This document shows positions 1 to 9,259 of a stretch of 64,000 bases of DNA, one piece after another. The position numbers and the translations under genes are program-made. The stretch's first letter is position 1. Every line of letters begins with the position of its first letter. The notes beneath the pieces were generated by a model that was not told the origin of the DNA, searched no databases, and saw only the letters and a list, made by a program, of their open reading frames with translations. The DNA lies in assembly GCA_006176705.1 (NCBI GenBank), contig QRFJ01004831.1, forward strand, positions 62,001-126,000, in the 5' to 3' direction. The DNA is from Cocos nucifera (Eukaryota > Streptophyta > Magnoliopsida > Arecales > Arecaceae).

Positions 1-668
1 AGGGACTCTATTCCCACCAATCAGATTTAGATCTGATTTCACAAAGGGTTGTGATTGGTTGGGAAGAAGAGGAGTTGGATCACGCTTAGTCTATAAATAA
101 GACCCTGCGCCCAACTCAAAGAGCAATTGAGATTTCCATACCCCAAGGCTGCCTCTCCTCTCCTCCTCCATGCCAAAGCATCTTCTCCCTCTCCTCTCCA
201 TGTCCAAAAGTGTTTTGGATTCTTGGTTGGTGCAATCCAGATGAGAGAAAGGCGACTAAAAGCTAGAAGGCTGCGCTGCTGCAAAGGACAACTGCTGATC
301 TTCGAAAAGGTAGTTTTGAAGATCCTCCAGATCAGATCCAGATCTAATTTTTGGAGACGTGATAGAGAAGAAGAGGATCTCCAGATCCAGCCCAAGTGGA
401 TACCGGTAGAGGCCAGGCACTTGCGTGGCTAGATCCAGAACCTTCCGCTGCTTACAGGATCATCAATGGGTAATAGGATTACCCACCATCAAGGTAAATT
501 AAATTTGATTTAATTTATTTAGATTTTATTTTATTTATTAAAATAATAAGGAATTAGATCTAAAATATCTCAAATTTGATTAGATCAAAGATAAAAATTT
601 TTGAAATATATCTCTTGATCTGATCAGATCTGAACGAACCTGGTCCGAAAAATCAGGATTTTCCTTCA
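1..668 (+). repeat. 5' LTR of element A (3' part only)
   Basis: The stretch aligns end to end with 10870-11534 in the 3' LTR, with small indels and mostly C/T and G/A differences. It ends TTCA, followed by AC and the primer site. About 1.6 kb of the LTR start lies outside the window. Short open frames here on both strands are repeat sequence and not genes. Confidence 0.93.
92..99 (+). promoter_or_regulatory. TATA box of element A 5' LTR
   Basis: TATAAATA follows the CCAAT-like ATTGG at 55-59 and precedes a conserved GACCC stretch. The same motif sits at 10961-10968 in the 3' LTR. It probably drives transcription of A and would mark the U3/R border shortly downstream; activity is not shown. 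Confidence 0.7.
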
Positions 669-670
669 AC

Positions 671-682
671 TGGTATCAGAGC
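671..682 (+). other. Primer binding site of element A
   Basis: TGGTATCAGAGC two bases after the LTR end is complementary to the 3' end of plant initiator methionine tRNA, the usual primer of plant copia elements. It is intact. Confidence 0.9.
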
Positions 683-2540
683 CAAGGTTCTAAAAGTATT
701 TAGATCTAATTTTAAATTTATTTTAATTAAAAAATAAATGATTTCAGATGTCACATGAGATGTGATCAGATCTGAAATCAGAAAAAATTAAAATTAAATG
801 ATTTGGATCTAAGATTAGAAAATATGCATGACTAGTTCTAAAATAGAATAGTTCTATAGAATAGTCTTGCATGTTTTCAATTTAATTTGATTAAATCATA
901 TTTTAGATCTATTTATTTACTATTTTTTGATATTATAATTATTATAATAACATCTAAAAAATAGTAAATAAAAATTATTTAATTTTAAACATCATATGAG
1001 ATATGATTGATGCATGTCTAGACTAGTTGTAGAATAGTTCTACATAGTTGTCTAGATTAGAATTTATTTTGATAAGATCAATTTAAATCTAATTTTTTAG
1101 ATTATTATGAGATAATTTAGATCTGAAAATATGCATGATTCGATACATGAGATGTATGCAAAATATGCCATGATTAGATCTAATTTGTATATGAGATATA
1201 TGATATAGATCTAAAACTGTTTTGTAGTATTGCATGTTCCTGATTAAGGCATTCCTCTTGGCCGTCCGATCATAAGAACGAAGAAGGGTTTAAAGGCCCT
1301 CTCCTTCCATTCCGATGGGGTGTTCTTATGACATGTAGGGGTGCTGCGTGTTCGTCCTTAATCAGAAATCCAAAACTTACTTTCTGCAAAACCCTAGATC
1401 TTGAAACCCTAGGATTTATTGTGCATATTTTGTTTATGAACCCTACTTAATTAAGAATTAAGTTTATGAAATATTAATTAGGTCTAAAATTGAGAATTTT
1501 AGATCTAAGACATATTCATAATACTGGGTTCGGGCTTGGGTAGCTCAATTAGGTCTAAGCGGTTGATCAAACCGAATCAAGAGTTGGTTAGATGGGATCA
1601 ACAATGCTTAAATTGACCAGCCTAATAGGATTAAGTCTGGGTCAAGATCGAGTCACGATCAAGCAAGACCTAATTAGGCTCAGAGGTTAGAGTCTGGATT
1701 GTAGGCTAACCCAATTGGTTCTGACTCAATAATTTGGTGTCTAAGGTAAGTTTGGCACATACGACCGACTGGTTTTTAATTGGAAGCTACTCGACCTGAA
1801 TGCATTCTTGTATGAGTTAATGGCATATTCCTTCCACCGATCTCACTTACCTGGCCATATCTGTTGACACAGTTCTGATCTGAGGTGGTCAATAATCCGA
1901 GCTAACCCATGCCACTAGGTTAGTCATAATTGTTATGACTATGACAAGTCTAGTTTAATGAGACCTGAATCAATTCTTCCTAAGAAAAGATTAAGTCTGA
2001 GGTCTTCCACCATTGTAGATGTGCGGGCCCTTCCCGGGGTTGATTGTTCTCGGCTGGATACAGTGGCTCAGTTGCACCGAAAAGATGCAACCATGTCTAT
2101 TAGGCATTGGATGCTATGGGCTGGAGGATGAGTTGGGCTCAATATTTTGGATACGGTGAGAGACTCAATTAGGAATCCCAGTCTATGCAAATGGTGGGTC
2201 TGACTTAACTAAGGAGTGGATCAATATTTTGGATACGGTGAGATTCATGAATTAGAGACCAAGTTTGGGTGCACCATGATTAGAGAATCATTGAACAAGA
2301 GTTGTTCACTCATTGGCTAACCCATCACCAATAACTGTTAGGTGAGGTGATGAGTCAGTTGGTGAGACCGCACCACCCACTAGAAATCATTAATCATGAA
2401 GATTTTCGCATCTCTACAGAGGGAGTGTAGGGATCCGAGAAAATAGTGGGAGCTAATTTGTTTAAAAATAAAATCCCTAAACAAATTGGTCAAGTCAAAA
2501 TTATAGTATCTAACTAGAATCTTTGACTCTCTACAGGAAA
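683..2540 (+). other. Long untranslated leader of element A
   Basis: About 1.86 kb lies between the primer site and the first gag methionine. It is AT-rich at the start, has no sustained reading frame, and has many short upstream ATGs. It is conserved at moderate identity with the leader of element B (13295-15173), including a block able to fold (1240-1365). CTCTCTACAG just before the gag ATG looks like a splice acceptor, but this was not tested. Confidence 0.75.
1240..1365 (+). promoter_or_regulatory. Predicted two-stem RNA structure in leader of A
   Basis: Outer arms CTGATTAAGG (1240-1249) and CCTTAATCAG (1356-1365) are perfectly complementary. Inner arms CATAAGAAC (1271-1279) and GTTCTTATG (1322-1330) are also perfectly complementary. 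The block is the best preserved part of the leader when compared with element B (13861-13985). A packaging, dimerisation or translation role is possible but is inference. Confidence 0.5.
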
Positions 2541-3111
2541 ATGTCTGCGTCCAACCCATTGGCACGTATCCTGGACACACATAGACTGACTGGACCCAAT
2601 TATAAAGATTGGCTCAGGAACTACAAAATTGTTTTGGGTTCTGAGAAGTTAACCCATGTTTTGGACCAGGACCCTCCCACCTTACCAGCCCGTCCATCTG
2701 TTGAACAGAGAGCGTCTCTGAAAAAATGGATAGACGAAGATAATAAGGCCAGATATTACATGTTGGGCTCGATGTCTGATGAGCTCCAGCGCCAACATGA
2801 GATATCGGGACTGCTCGCCAAATGTTGGCTCACCTGCAGGAGATGTTTGGTGAACAGAGTCGCGCAGCCAAATATCAAGTCACGAAATGACTTTTTAAGG
2901 CTAAGATGCGTGATGGGCAGTCAGTCCAAGATCACTGTCTGACAATGATCAAGGACATGGAAGAGCTTGAGAAGCTCGGTGTGAAGTTAGACTTGGACCT
3001 GCAGAATGATATTATTCTGCAATCCTTGACTGATGCATATGGGCAATTCATCATGAATTACCACATGCATAAACTTCAAAATTCCTTGGCCGAATTAATG
3101 AATATGCTGGT
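2541..3111 (+). pseudogene. gag: gag, N-terminal part, element A (broken)
   Basis: This is the copia Gag (UBN2/gag-polypeptide family), which would form the particle shell. The first methionine is at 2541 (MSASNPLARILDTHRL). The frame holds about 88 codons and then shifts near 2805. The rest, to the insertion, is read in another frame and contains a TGA at 2888-2890. After that stop the frame is open from 2906 and includes the helical MRDGQSVQDH and KLGVKLDLDLQNDI stretches. The coding sequence stops at CTGGT (3107-3111), where element X is inserted, and resumes after the second CTGGT at 5864-5868. The gene is inactive. Confidence 0.88.
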
Positions 3112-3428
3112 TGTTGGTGCAGAAATCCGTCGCCGCCGGAGGTCGCCGCAATCGAGGCCGCTGGGCGCCGCCGGGGACCTGCAAAACGAAGTCCCGTCCG
3201 GAACCGGTGGGGTGGTGGCTCCGGCAGGACCCTCCGACGGTCAAGTTAGTTTCCGACCAACAGTAATGGAGTGCCCGGAATGAGTTCCGGAGCTTAGAGA
3301 TGTGGAGGAGAGCTTAGAGAGTCGAGAGTTCAGAGAGCTTAGCCTTAGTATGTCGGGAGGGGTCCTTTTATAGCGGAGCTTAGTTGATGGTGACGGCTGT
3401 GCCGTCTGGCAGAGAGTCGTCGGGCAGC

Positions 3429-3609
3429 ATGGAGTTTGGTACGGAGAGGAAGGCGTCGTCCGGTAGATCGTGGGAGCCATACCGGCGAGCCGTGGGCCGC
3501 ATGGAGTCCGGTACGGAGAGGAAGGCGTCGTCCGGTAGGTCGTGGGAGCCATACCGGCGAGTAGTCGGCCGCATGGAGTCCGGTACGGAAAGGAAGGCGC
3601 CGTCCGGTC
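3429..3609. repeat. 72-bp tandem repeat in LTR of X, about 2.5 copies
   Basis: Units start at 3429, 3501 and 3573, each beginning ATGGAGT and containing GGTACGGA and AAGGCG. Copies 1 and 2 differ at a few bases; the third is truncated after about 37 bp. The unit is 24 codons long, so it keeps frames open on both strands. Confidence 0.9.
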
Positions 3610-3789
3610 TTGCTGCAGGCGACGGTTCATCCAACGGAGTTCGGACTTGTAACAGAGTTCGGCCGAAGGGGAAGCTGGGGGAGTTCGTCTGGCTGAAGGG
3701 TCGGCCATCTGTAGAGTTCGGCCGCTGAGAGGCCCGAAGAAGCTCGGCTGGCCAATTGAAGGACTTCGGTTGCTAGTTGGTTCGGCCAG

Positions 3790-4033
3790 GGCTCGCTGAG
3801 GAGTTCGGTCGCCTAGGGTCGGTCCGAAGGAGTTCGGCTGCATGGGCTCGCCTGGAGTCGGTCCGAAGGAGTTCGGCCGTGGGAAGTCCGAAGGAGTTCG
3901 GCCGTGGGGTCCGAAGGAGTTCGGCCGTGGGGTCCGAAGGAGCTCGGCTGCATGGACTCGCCTGGGGTCGGTCCGAAGGAGTTCGGCTGCATGGACTCGC
4001 CTAGGGTCGGTCCGAAGGAGTTCGGCTGCAGGT
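3790..4033. repeat. Short tandem repeat array in LTR of X (GTCCGAAGGAGTTCGG)
   Basis: GGTCCGAAGGAGTTCGGC occurs at least six times at spacings of roughly 23 or 42-45 bp. The longer spacing includes a GCATGGACTCGCCT insert. The core CCGAAGGAGTTCGG is an imperfect dyad. Degraded copies of the GTTCGGCC part continue to about 4150. Confidence 0.85.
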
Positions 4034-4257
4034 GGGAGTTCGTCCTCTAGACAATTCGGCCCGGACCTTGGTGCAGGGGGGTTCGGCCTCTAAGCAGTTC
4101 GGCCGAGACCTTGGTGCAGGGGAGTTCGGCCTCTAGGCAGTTCGGCCGTGGTAGGGGCTCGGCCTGGCGCCTGGCGCTAAAGCTCTTCAGCGGCTACTGG
4201 TTACATTGGGCTGAGCGTCGGGCCGGGCTTCGGCAGGAGCGGGATTTATCCCCAACA

Positions 4258-4276
4258 ATAGCCCCCCCACTCCCGA
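4258..4276 (-). other. Polypurine tract of element X (minus strand)
   Basis: On the minus strand GGGAGTGGGGGGGCTAT directly precedes the LTR start TGTTGGGG. A purine-rich tract at this position primes plus-strand DNA synthesis in LTR elements; it is the main evidence for the minus orientation. Confidence 0.6.
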
Positions 4277-4789
4277 GTTCAAAAATTGAAGGAAGGGAGT
4301 ACCAAAACAGGCGACTGCCGAAGTCTTCTTCCAGGCTCCGCATTTGTTGCAGCTGAAGCTCGGGGGAGGTCTCATCTCCAGCCAAGATTGACGCTGAAGT
4401 TGAGGCTGAGGCTTGGGGGAGACCTCATCTTCAGTCGATGTTTGGAGTTGAAATGGAACTCGTTTCCGGCTAAAGTCGATGAAGCTGATGTTGAAGCCGA
4501 AGTAAGACCCGCCTCCTTCGGTCGAGGTCGGATTTGAGCTCCTCGGGGGCGACATTATCTTCGTCAGTTGAAGTCGACTCGAGGGAGACCTCCTATCTTG
4601 CAGCCGAGGTTGAAGTGCGCGCTCGGGGGAGATCTTATCTCCTACGGCCGAGCTTCCCTCGGGGATATTCTCTCCTGCGCCGAGGTTGGCTCGGCGTTAG
4701 GGATCGAGTTCCCTCCTGTTCTAACCGAGATTGTCGGTCGCTCCGGAGAGTCTTTATCTATCCCGAGTTGCGGTCGGGAGAGATCCTAC

Positions 4790-5640
4790 TCTCCGAGCCT
4801 TGTCTTCGGGAGAGACTTATCTCTGGCCGAACTCGCCTCCGGGAGAGACTACTCTGGCCGAAGGTTGCGGTTCGGAGAGATCATCTCCCTCGGCCGACCT
4901 TGTTGTTCGGAAGAGATCTTATCCTGGCCGAACTTTGCCTAGTCGGGGAAGAGATCTATCTCTGCCGATAGTTGCTCGGTTCGGAGAGATCTTATCTCTG
5001 CGGACTTTTGTTCGGGAGAGATCTATCTCTGGCCGAACTTCGCCTCGGGAGAGATCTTATCTCTGGCCGAAGTGCGGTTCGGAGAGATTTAATCTCTGGC
5101 CGCTTGTTGTTCGGGAGAATCTTATCTCTGTGCCGAACTTTTGCCTTCGGGAGAGATCTTATCTCTGGCCGAGGTTGCGGTTCGGGAGAGATCTATCCTG
5201 CCGATTGTTGCGGTGAGATTCTGCCGAACTGCCTCGGGAAGGATCTTAATCTGCCGATTGTTGAGAGATTTATCTCTGGCCGACCTTCTGTTCGGGAGAG
5301 ATTCTTGGCGAAGTTTGCCTCGAGAGATCTTATCTCTGGCCGAACTTGCGGTCGGAGAGATCTTATTCTGCCGACCTTGTTTCGGGAGGTCTATCTCTGG
5401 CGACTTGCCTTCGGAAGATCTTATCTTCTGGCCGAAGTTGCGTGTCGGGAAGATCTTATCTCCGCGACCTTGTTGTTCGGAGAGATTTATCTGGCCGATT
5501 TCTTCGGGAGATCTCAGCGAAGTTCGGTAGAGATAGCTTCTCTGGCTCGGGAGATTCTTGGTCGTTGCTGTTCGAGAGATCTTATCTCTGGCCGAAACTT
5601 TGCCCTCGGAGAGATCTTATCTCTGGCCGAGGTTGCTGCT
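4790..5640. repeat. Hairpin-containing tandem array of element X
   Basis: About 25 units of roughly 28-37 bp share the core GAGAGATCTTATCTCTGGCC. Within it AGAGAT-CTT-ATCTCT is a perfect inverted repeat, extended by TCGG and CCGA. Linkers between cores fall into recurring types (CGAACTTTGCCT, CGAGGTTGCGGTT, CGACCTTGTTGTT) that often follow one another in that order. Many units carry single-base gains or losses. The array lies in the internal region next to the purine tract, i.e. in the 3' untranslated part of X. The open frames across it are repeat artefacts. Confidence 0.88.
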
Positions 5641-5777
5641 GACATTAGGACGAGGTTCTCCTCTGTTCTAACACGGCGACTATTGACTGCTTGTTTTCAG
5701 CCATCCATGATTCGCATCAGAAATGATTTTATGAGAGGGAGAGTTACCGAAGAAGAGTGAATGCACGCCATTCCGTC

Positions 5778-5802
5778 NNNNNNNNNNNNNNNNNNNNNNN
5801 NN
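5778..5802. other. Assembly gap (25 N)
   Basis: A run of exactly 25 Ns lies within element X. The true missing length is unknown; almost the whole second LTR of X, and any internal coding region, must be missing here. Confidence 0.98.
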
Positions 5803-5863
5803 TACTGGTTACATTGGGCTGAGCGTCGGGCCGGGCTCGGCAGGAGCGGGATTTATCCCACAA
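5803..5863 (-). repeat. Remnant of second LTR of element X
   Basis: TACTGGTTACATTGGGCTGA and onward matches 4195-4257, ending in a slightly altered CCCACAA in place of CCCCAACA. The second copy of the CTGGT duplication follows at once. Confidence 0.85.
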
Positions 5864-6390
5864 CTGGTCACTGCTGAACTTTCTATGAAAGGTTCTAAAG
5901 GCTCAGTTCTTGCTATGGAATGGACTTCTTCCAAAAGAAAGTCTTATGAAAAGAAAAAGAAGTCTGTGAAAAAGCAGAAGGTGGAAGGAGCAAAGAAGAA
6001 GAAGGCAGAGCCGAAGAAAAAGGCCGATGTCAAAGAAAAGTGTTTCCATTGCAACAGCGATGGCCATTGGAAGCGGAACTGCCCTACTTACCTGGCCACC
6101 CTGAAGAACAAGAAGGAAGGTCCTTCTGGAGGTATGCTCGTTATTGAGTCTAACCTTACGGTTTCTTCTGCATCCAGTTGGGTGCTTGACTCTGGTTCTA
6201 GTGCTCATCTGTGCACTTCCATGCAGGGTCTTGAGGATAGCAGGAGGCTGAGGGATGGAGACATGATCCTACACGTTGATAATGGAGCAAGAGTTGCTGC
6301 AGTGGTGGTGGAAACATACCCTCTTCGATTACCATCTGGTTTAGACTTAGTTTTGAAAGACTGTTATTATGTGCCTGCAGCTAGCAGGAA
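5864..6390 (+). pseudogene. gag-pol: gag C-terminus and protease, element A (broken)
   Basis: The frame resumes after the insertion with a lysine-rich stretch (about 5930-6030). An intact CCHC zinc knuckle follows (CFHCNSDGHWKRNC, 6041-6082), which binds element RNA. Next is a retropepsin-type aspartic protease with an intact DSGSSAH motif (6188-6208) that would process the polyprotein. An extra A in a run near 6388, relative to the same place in element B (16259-16268), shifts the frame before integrase. Among all the elements in the window, this is the only zinc knuckle with all four ligands in one frame. Confidence 0.9.
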
Positions 6391-7442
6391 ATTTGATTTC
6401 TGTTTCATGCTTAGCACTAGAAGGCTATGTGATTACCTTCTTTAAGGACCATTGTAACATTCTTTATGAAAGAAATAAAATTGCAAATGGTTTCCTTATT
6501 AACGGTCTTTATCAGCTACATATTGATGTACCTATTCTAACTATCGAGCAAAACGTGAATGCCAAACGACCTAGGGATAGTCCAAATGACAGATATCTAT
6601 GGCACCTGAGATTAGGTCATATAGCAGAAGATAGGATCAACAAATTGGAGAAAAATGGGCTATTGAGTCCATTGACTTTCGAGTCATATCCAACTTGTGA
6701 ATCTTGTCTTCAAGGCAAAATGACCAAACTCCCTTTTGTAGGACATGGGGAGAGGGCCACAGATCTCCTTGCCCTAGTACATACTGATGTGTGCGGCCCA
6801 TTTGATGTGCCGGCTAGAGGCAATTTTGTCTACTTCATTACCTTTACCGATGATCTGTCTAGGTATGGGTATGTGTATCTTATGAGACACAAGTCTGAAG
6901 CTTTTGAAAAGTTCAAAGAATTCAGACATGAAGTAGAAAAATAAACTGAAAAACCCATTAAGGTTCTTCGATCAGATCGAGGAGGTGAATACCTTAGCCG
7001 GAATTCCTAGACTATCTCAAGGAAAAATGGCATAGTCTCTCAATGGACTCCACCAGGAACACCTCAACTCAACGGGGTTTCAGAATGGAGAAATCGGACT
7101 CTATTGGATATGGTCCGATCCATGATGAGCTTCACAGACCTCCCTGATTTTCTTTGGGGACATTCATTGTTAACTTCAATTTATCTAATGAATAGGGTTC
7201 CCTCTAAAACCGTTCCTACCACACCGTATGAGATATGGCACGGTAAGAAACCAAGTCTGAGTCATCTCAGAATTTGGGGTTGTCCGGCTCATGTCAAAAG
7301 ACAACAAGCGGACAAGTTAGAGTTTAGGTCCTTCAGAGCTCGATTCATAGGATATCCTAAAGAGTCATTAGGATACTATTTCTACATTCCAGAAGACCAC
7401 AATGTGATTGTGAGTCGACATGCCATCTTTCTTGAAAAATAG
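6391..7442 (+). pseudogene. pol: Integrase, element A (broken)
   Basis: This integrase would insert the cDNA. The N-terminal HHCC finger is seen at about 6600-6720 (LWHLRLGHIAEDRI ... CESCLQGK). Catalytic core landmarks are the first Asp in VHTDVCGPF (about 6780), the second Asp in LRSDRGGEY (about 6970) and the Glu in GVSEWRNRTLLD (about 7085). Then come the C-terminal GKKPSLSHLRIWGCPAHVK and IGYPKESLGYYFY motifs. TAA at 6942-6944, frame changes near 6990-7030 and TAG at 7440-7442 disable it. Confidence 0.9.
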
Positions 7443-9245
7443 TTTATTCAAGATAGCGGCATTGGAAAGCAGATTAAGCTTGATGAGAAAGTCTCACAAG
7501 TACAACGAGCTAAGGACCAATTGGAACCAAATCAGGTTGAGCCAATAAGAACACTACCTCCTCCACCTCGTAGATCGGAAAGAGTTTTCCGTCCCCCTGA
7601 AAGATACTTAGGTATTATTTCAGAGGAAAGTAGAGAAAATGTTCCTCGTAGGTAATGGTGCTCATGGTGATGATCCCAAAACCTACAACGAGGCGATATC
7701 AGATATCGACTCCGAGAAATGGCTAGAGGCAATGCAGTCAGAAATTGACTCGATGCACTCAAACCAAGTCTGGACCTTGGTAGATCCACCAGAAGGTATA
7801 GTACCTATTGGGTGTAAATGGATCTTCAAGAGAAAGATTGGTGCAGATGGGAATGTGGAGACATTCAAGGCTAGACTAGTGGCAAAAGGTTATAGTCAAC
7901 GCGAAGGCATTGACTATCAGGATACCTTTTCCCCAGTGGCTATGCTAAAATCCATCCGCACATTGCTTGCCATTGCAGCCTATTTCGATTATGAAATATG
8001 GCAAATGGACGTGAAAACGGCATTCTTAAATGGATATCTTGAGGAAGATATCTATATGGAACAGCCGCTAGGTTTCACATCCAGTGATACTGATCACAAG
8101 GTTTGCAAGCTGCAAAGGTCCATATATGGACTTAAGCAAGCATCTCGGAGCTGGAACACTCATTTCAATGATGTGATCAAAATTTTGGTTTCATCAAAAA
8201 TGAAGAGGAACCGTGTGTCTTTCAAAAAGGTCAGTGGGAGCGCTGTTGTCTTCCTCGTATTGTACGTGGATGACATCCTCCTTATTGGGAATGATATTCC
8301 CATGTTGACAACAGTCAAAATTATGGTTGTCCAAGGAATTCTCCATGAAAGACCTAGGTGAAGCATCCTTTATTCTAGGAATTAAGGTCTATAGGGATAG
8401 ACCGAATAGGATGCTAGGACTTTCACAGAAGATGTACATAGAGGAAGTACTAAAGAGGTTTAGTATGGAAAACTCTAAGAGGGGATTAATACCCTTCAGA
8501 CATGGTATTCATCTTTCCAAGAAGATGTGCCCTAGCACACCTGAGGAAATAGAATGCATGAGCAAGATCCCTTATGCTTCTGCAATAGGGAGCCTCATGT
8601 ATGCCATGCTATGTACACGACCTGATATAGCCCATGCTGTGAGTGTCACAAGCAGATATCAGTCAAATCCAGGTGAAGAACACTGGACTTCTGTGAAATG
8701 TATCCTTAAGTACTTGAGAAGAACTAAGGATATGATGTTGGTCTTTGGTAATGGAGAACTCCAAGTCCAGGGATACACAGACTCGGATTTCATGTCCGAT
8801 ATAGATGATCGAAAGTCGACATCTGGGAGTCTGTTTGTGTGCAATGGTGGTGCTGTCAGCTGGAAGAGTTCCAAGCAAACCATGATAGCAGATTCCACCA
8901 TGGAAGCAGAATATATCGCTGCATCAGAGGCTGCGAAGGAAGCATTCTGGTACAAGAAGTTTGCTGCAGAAATTGGAGTAATGCCATCAGATGCCATTCC
9001 TCTATACTGCGACAACAATGGCGCCATAGCCCTTGCTAAGGAGCCGAGGTCTCACCAGAAAATCCAAGCACATTGAGCGGCGATACCACCTCATCCGCGA
9101 TTACCTCGAGAAGGGTTACGTCGAGGTCAAGAGAGTCAACTCCACAGATAATGTGGCAGACCCACTTACAAAGCCGTTGGGCCAGCAGAAGATCGAAGCC
9201 CACCTTGAGAAGATGGGACTTAGACTTGTAGCCAATTGGCTTTAG
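7443..9245 (+). pseudogene. pol: Reverse transcriptase and RNase H, element A (broken)
   Basis: The reverse transcriptase begins near 7700 (EKWLEAMQSEIDSMHSNQVW). It has the copia landmarks GCKWIFKRK, LVAKGYSQREGIDYQDTFSP, MDVKTAFLNGYLEEDIYMEQ and the catalytic YVDD at 8263-8274. The RNase H region (8760-9245) has GYTDSDF, GGAVSWKSSKQ, ADSTMEAEYIA and YCDNN, then the terminal block ending KMGLRLVANWL and a TAG at 9243-9245. Frames change near 7650, twice near 8185-8215, near 8325 and near 9056, so no full product is possible. Confidence 0.92.
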
Positions 9246-9259
9246 GACAAGTGGGAGAT
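9246..9259 (+). other. Polypurine tract of element A
   Basis: GACAAGTGGGAGAT lies between the pol stop codon and the TG of the 3' LTR. This is the usual plus-strand primer of the Angela/BARE type. Confidence 0.85.

Larger units (their letters stand above)
3112..4257 (-). repeat. 3' LTR of element X
   Basis: The LTR is 1146 bp and runs TGTTGGTGCA...CCCCAACA on the + strand. Its last part (from about 4194) recurs at 5803-5863 after the gap. It is itself built partly of two tandem arrays (3429-3609 and 3790-4033). The long open frames on both strands in this stretch arise from GC-rich repeats whose unit is a multiple of three; they resemble no known protein. Confidence 0.78.
3112..5863 (-). mobile_element. 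GC-rich LTR element X inserted in gag of A, partly lost in an assembly gap
   Basis: The target duplication CTGGT flanks it (3107-3111 and 5864-5868). Its ends are TGTTGG and about CCAACA, an inverted repeat. A complete LTR (3112-4257) is followed by internal sequence, a tandem array, 25 Ns, and 61 bases matching the last part of the LTR. On the minus strand a purine tract directly precedes the LTR, so I read the element as minus-oriented with its 3' LTR on the left. No gag or pol is visible. GC content is much higher than in every neighbour. The superfamily is uncertain; a Ty3/gypsy Tat-type element with a repetitive 3' untranslated region fits best. Confidence 0.75.

Noticed and set aside
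39..432. Overlapping open frames of about 100 codons on both strands at the window start
   Set aside because: They lie in the LTR of A; the 3' LTR copy does not keep them as clear frames.
3241..3843. Open frame of 200 codons on the minus strand, and others on the plus strand, in the GC-rich LTR of X
   Set aside because: Produced by a 72-bp repeat (multiple of three) in GC-rich sequence; open on both strands; no known domain.
4790..5640. CRISPR-like array
   Set aside because: Spacing is variable, linkers are not unique spacers, and the context is a plant LTR element.
4972..5760. Open frame of about 260 codons across the tandem array
   Set aside because: Low-complexity repeat product with shifting period; overlapping frames are open too; no ATG context or domain.
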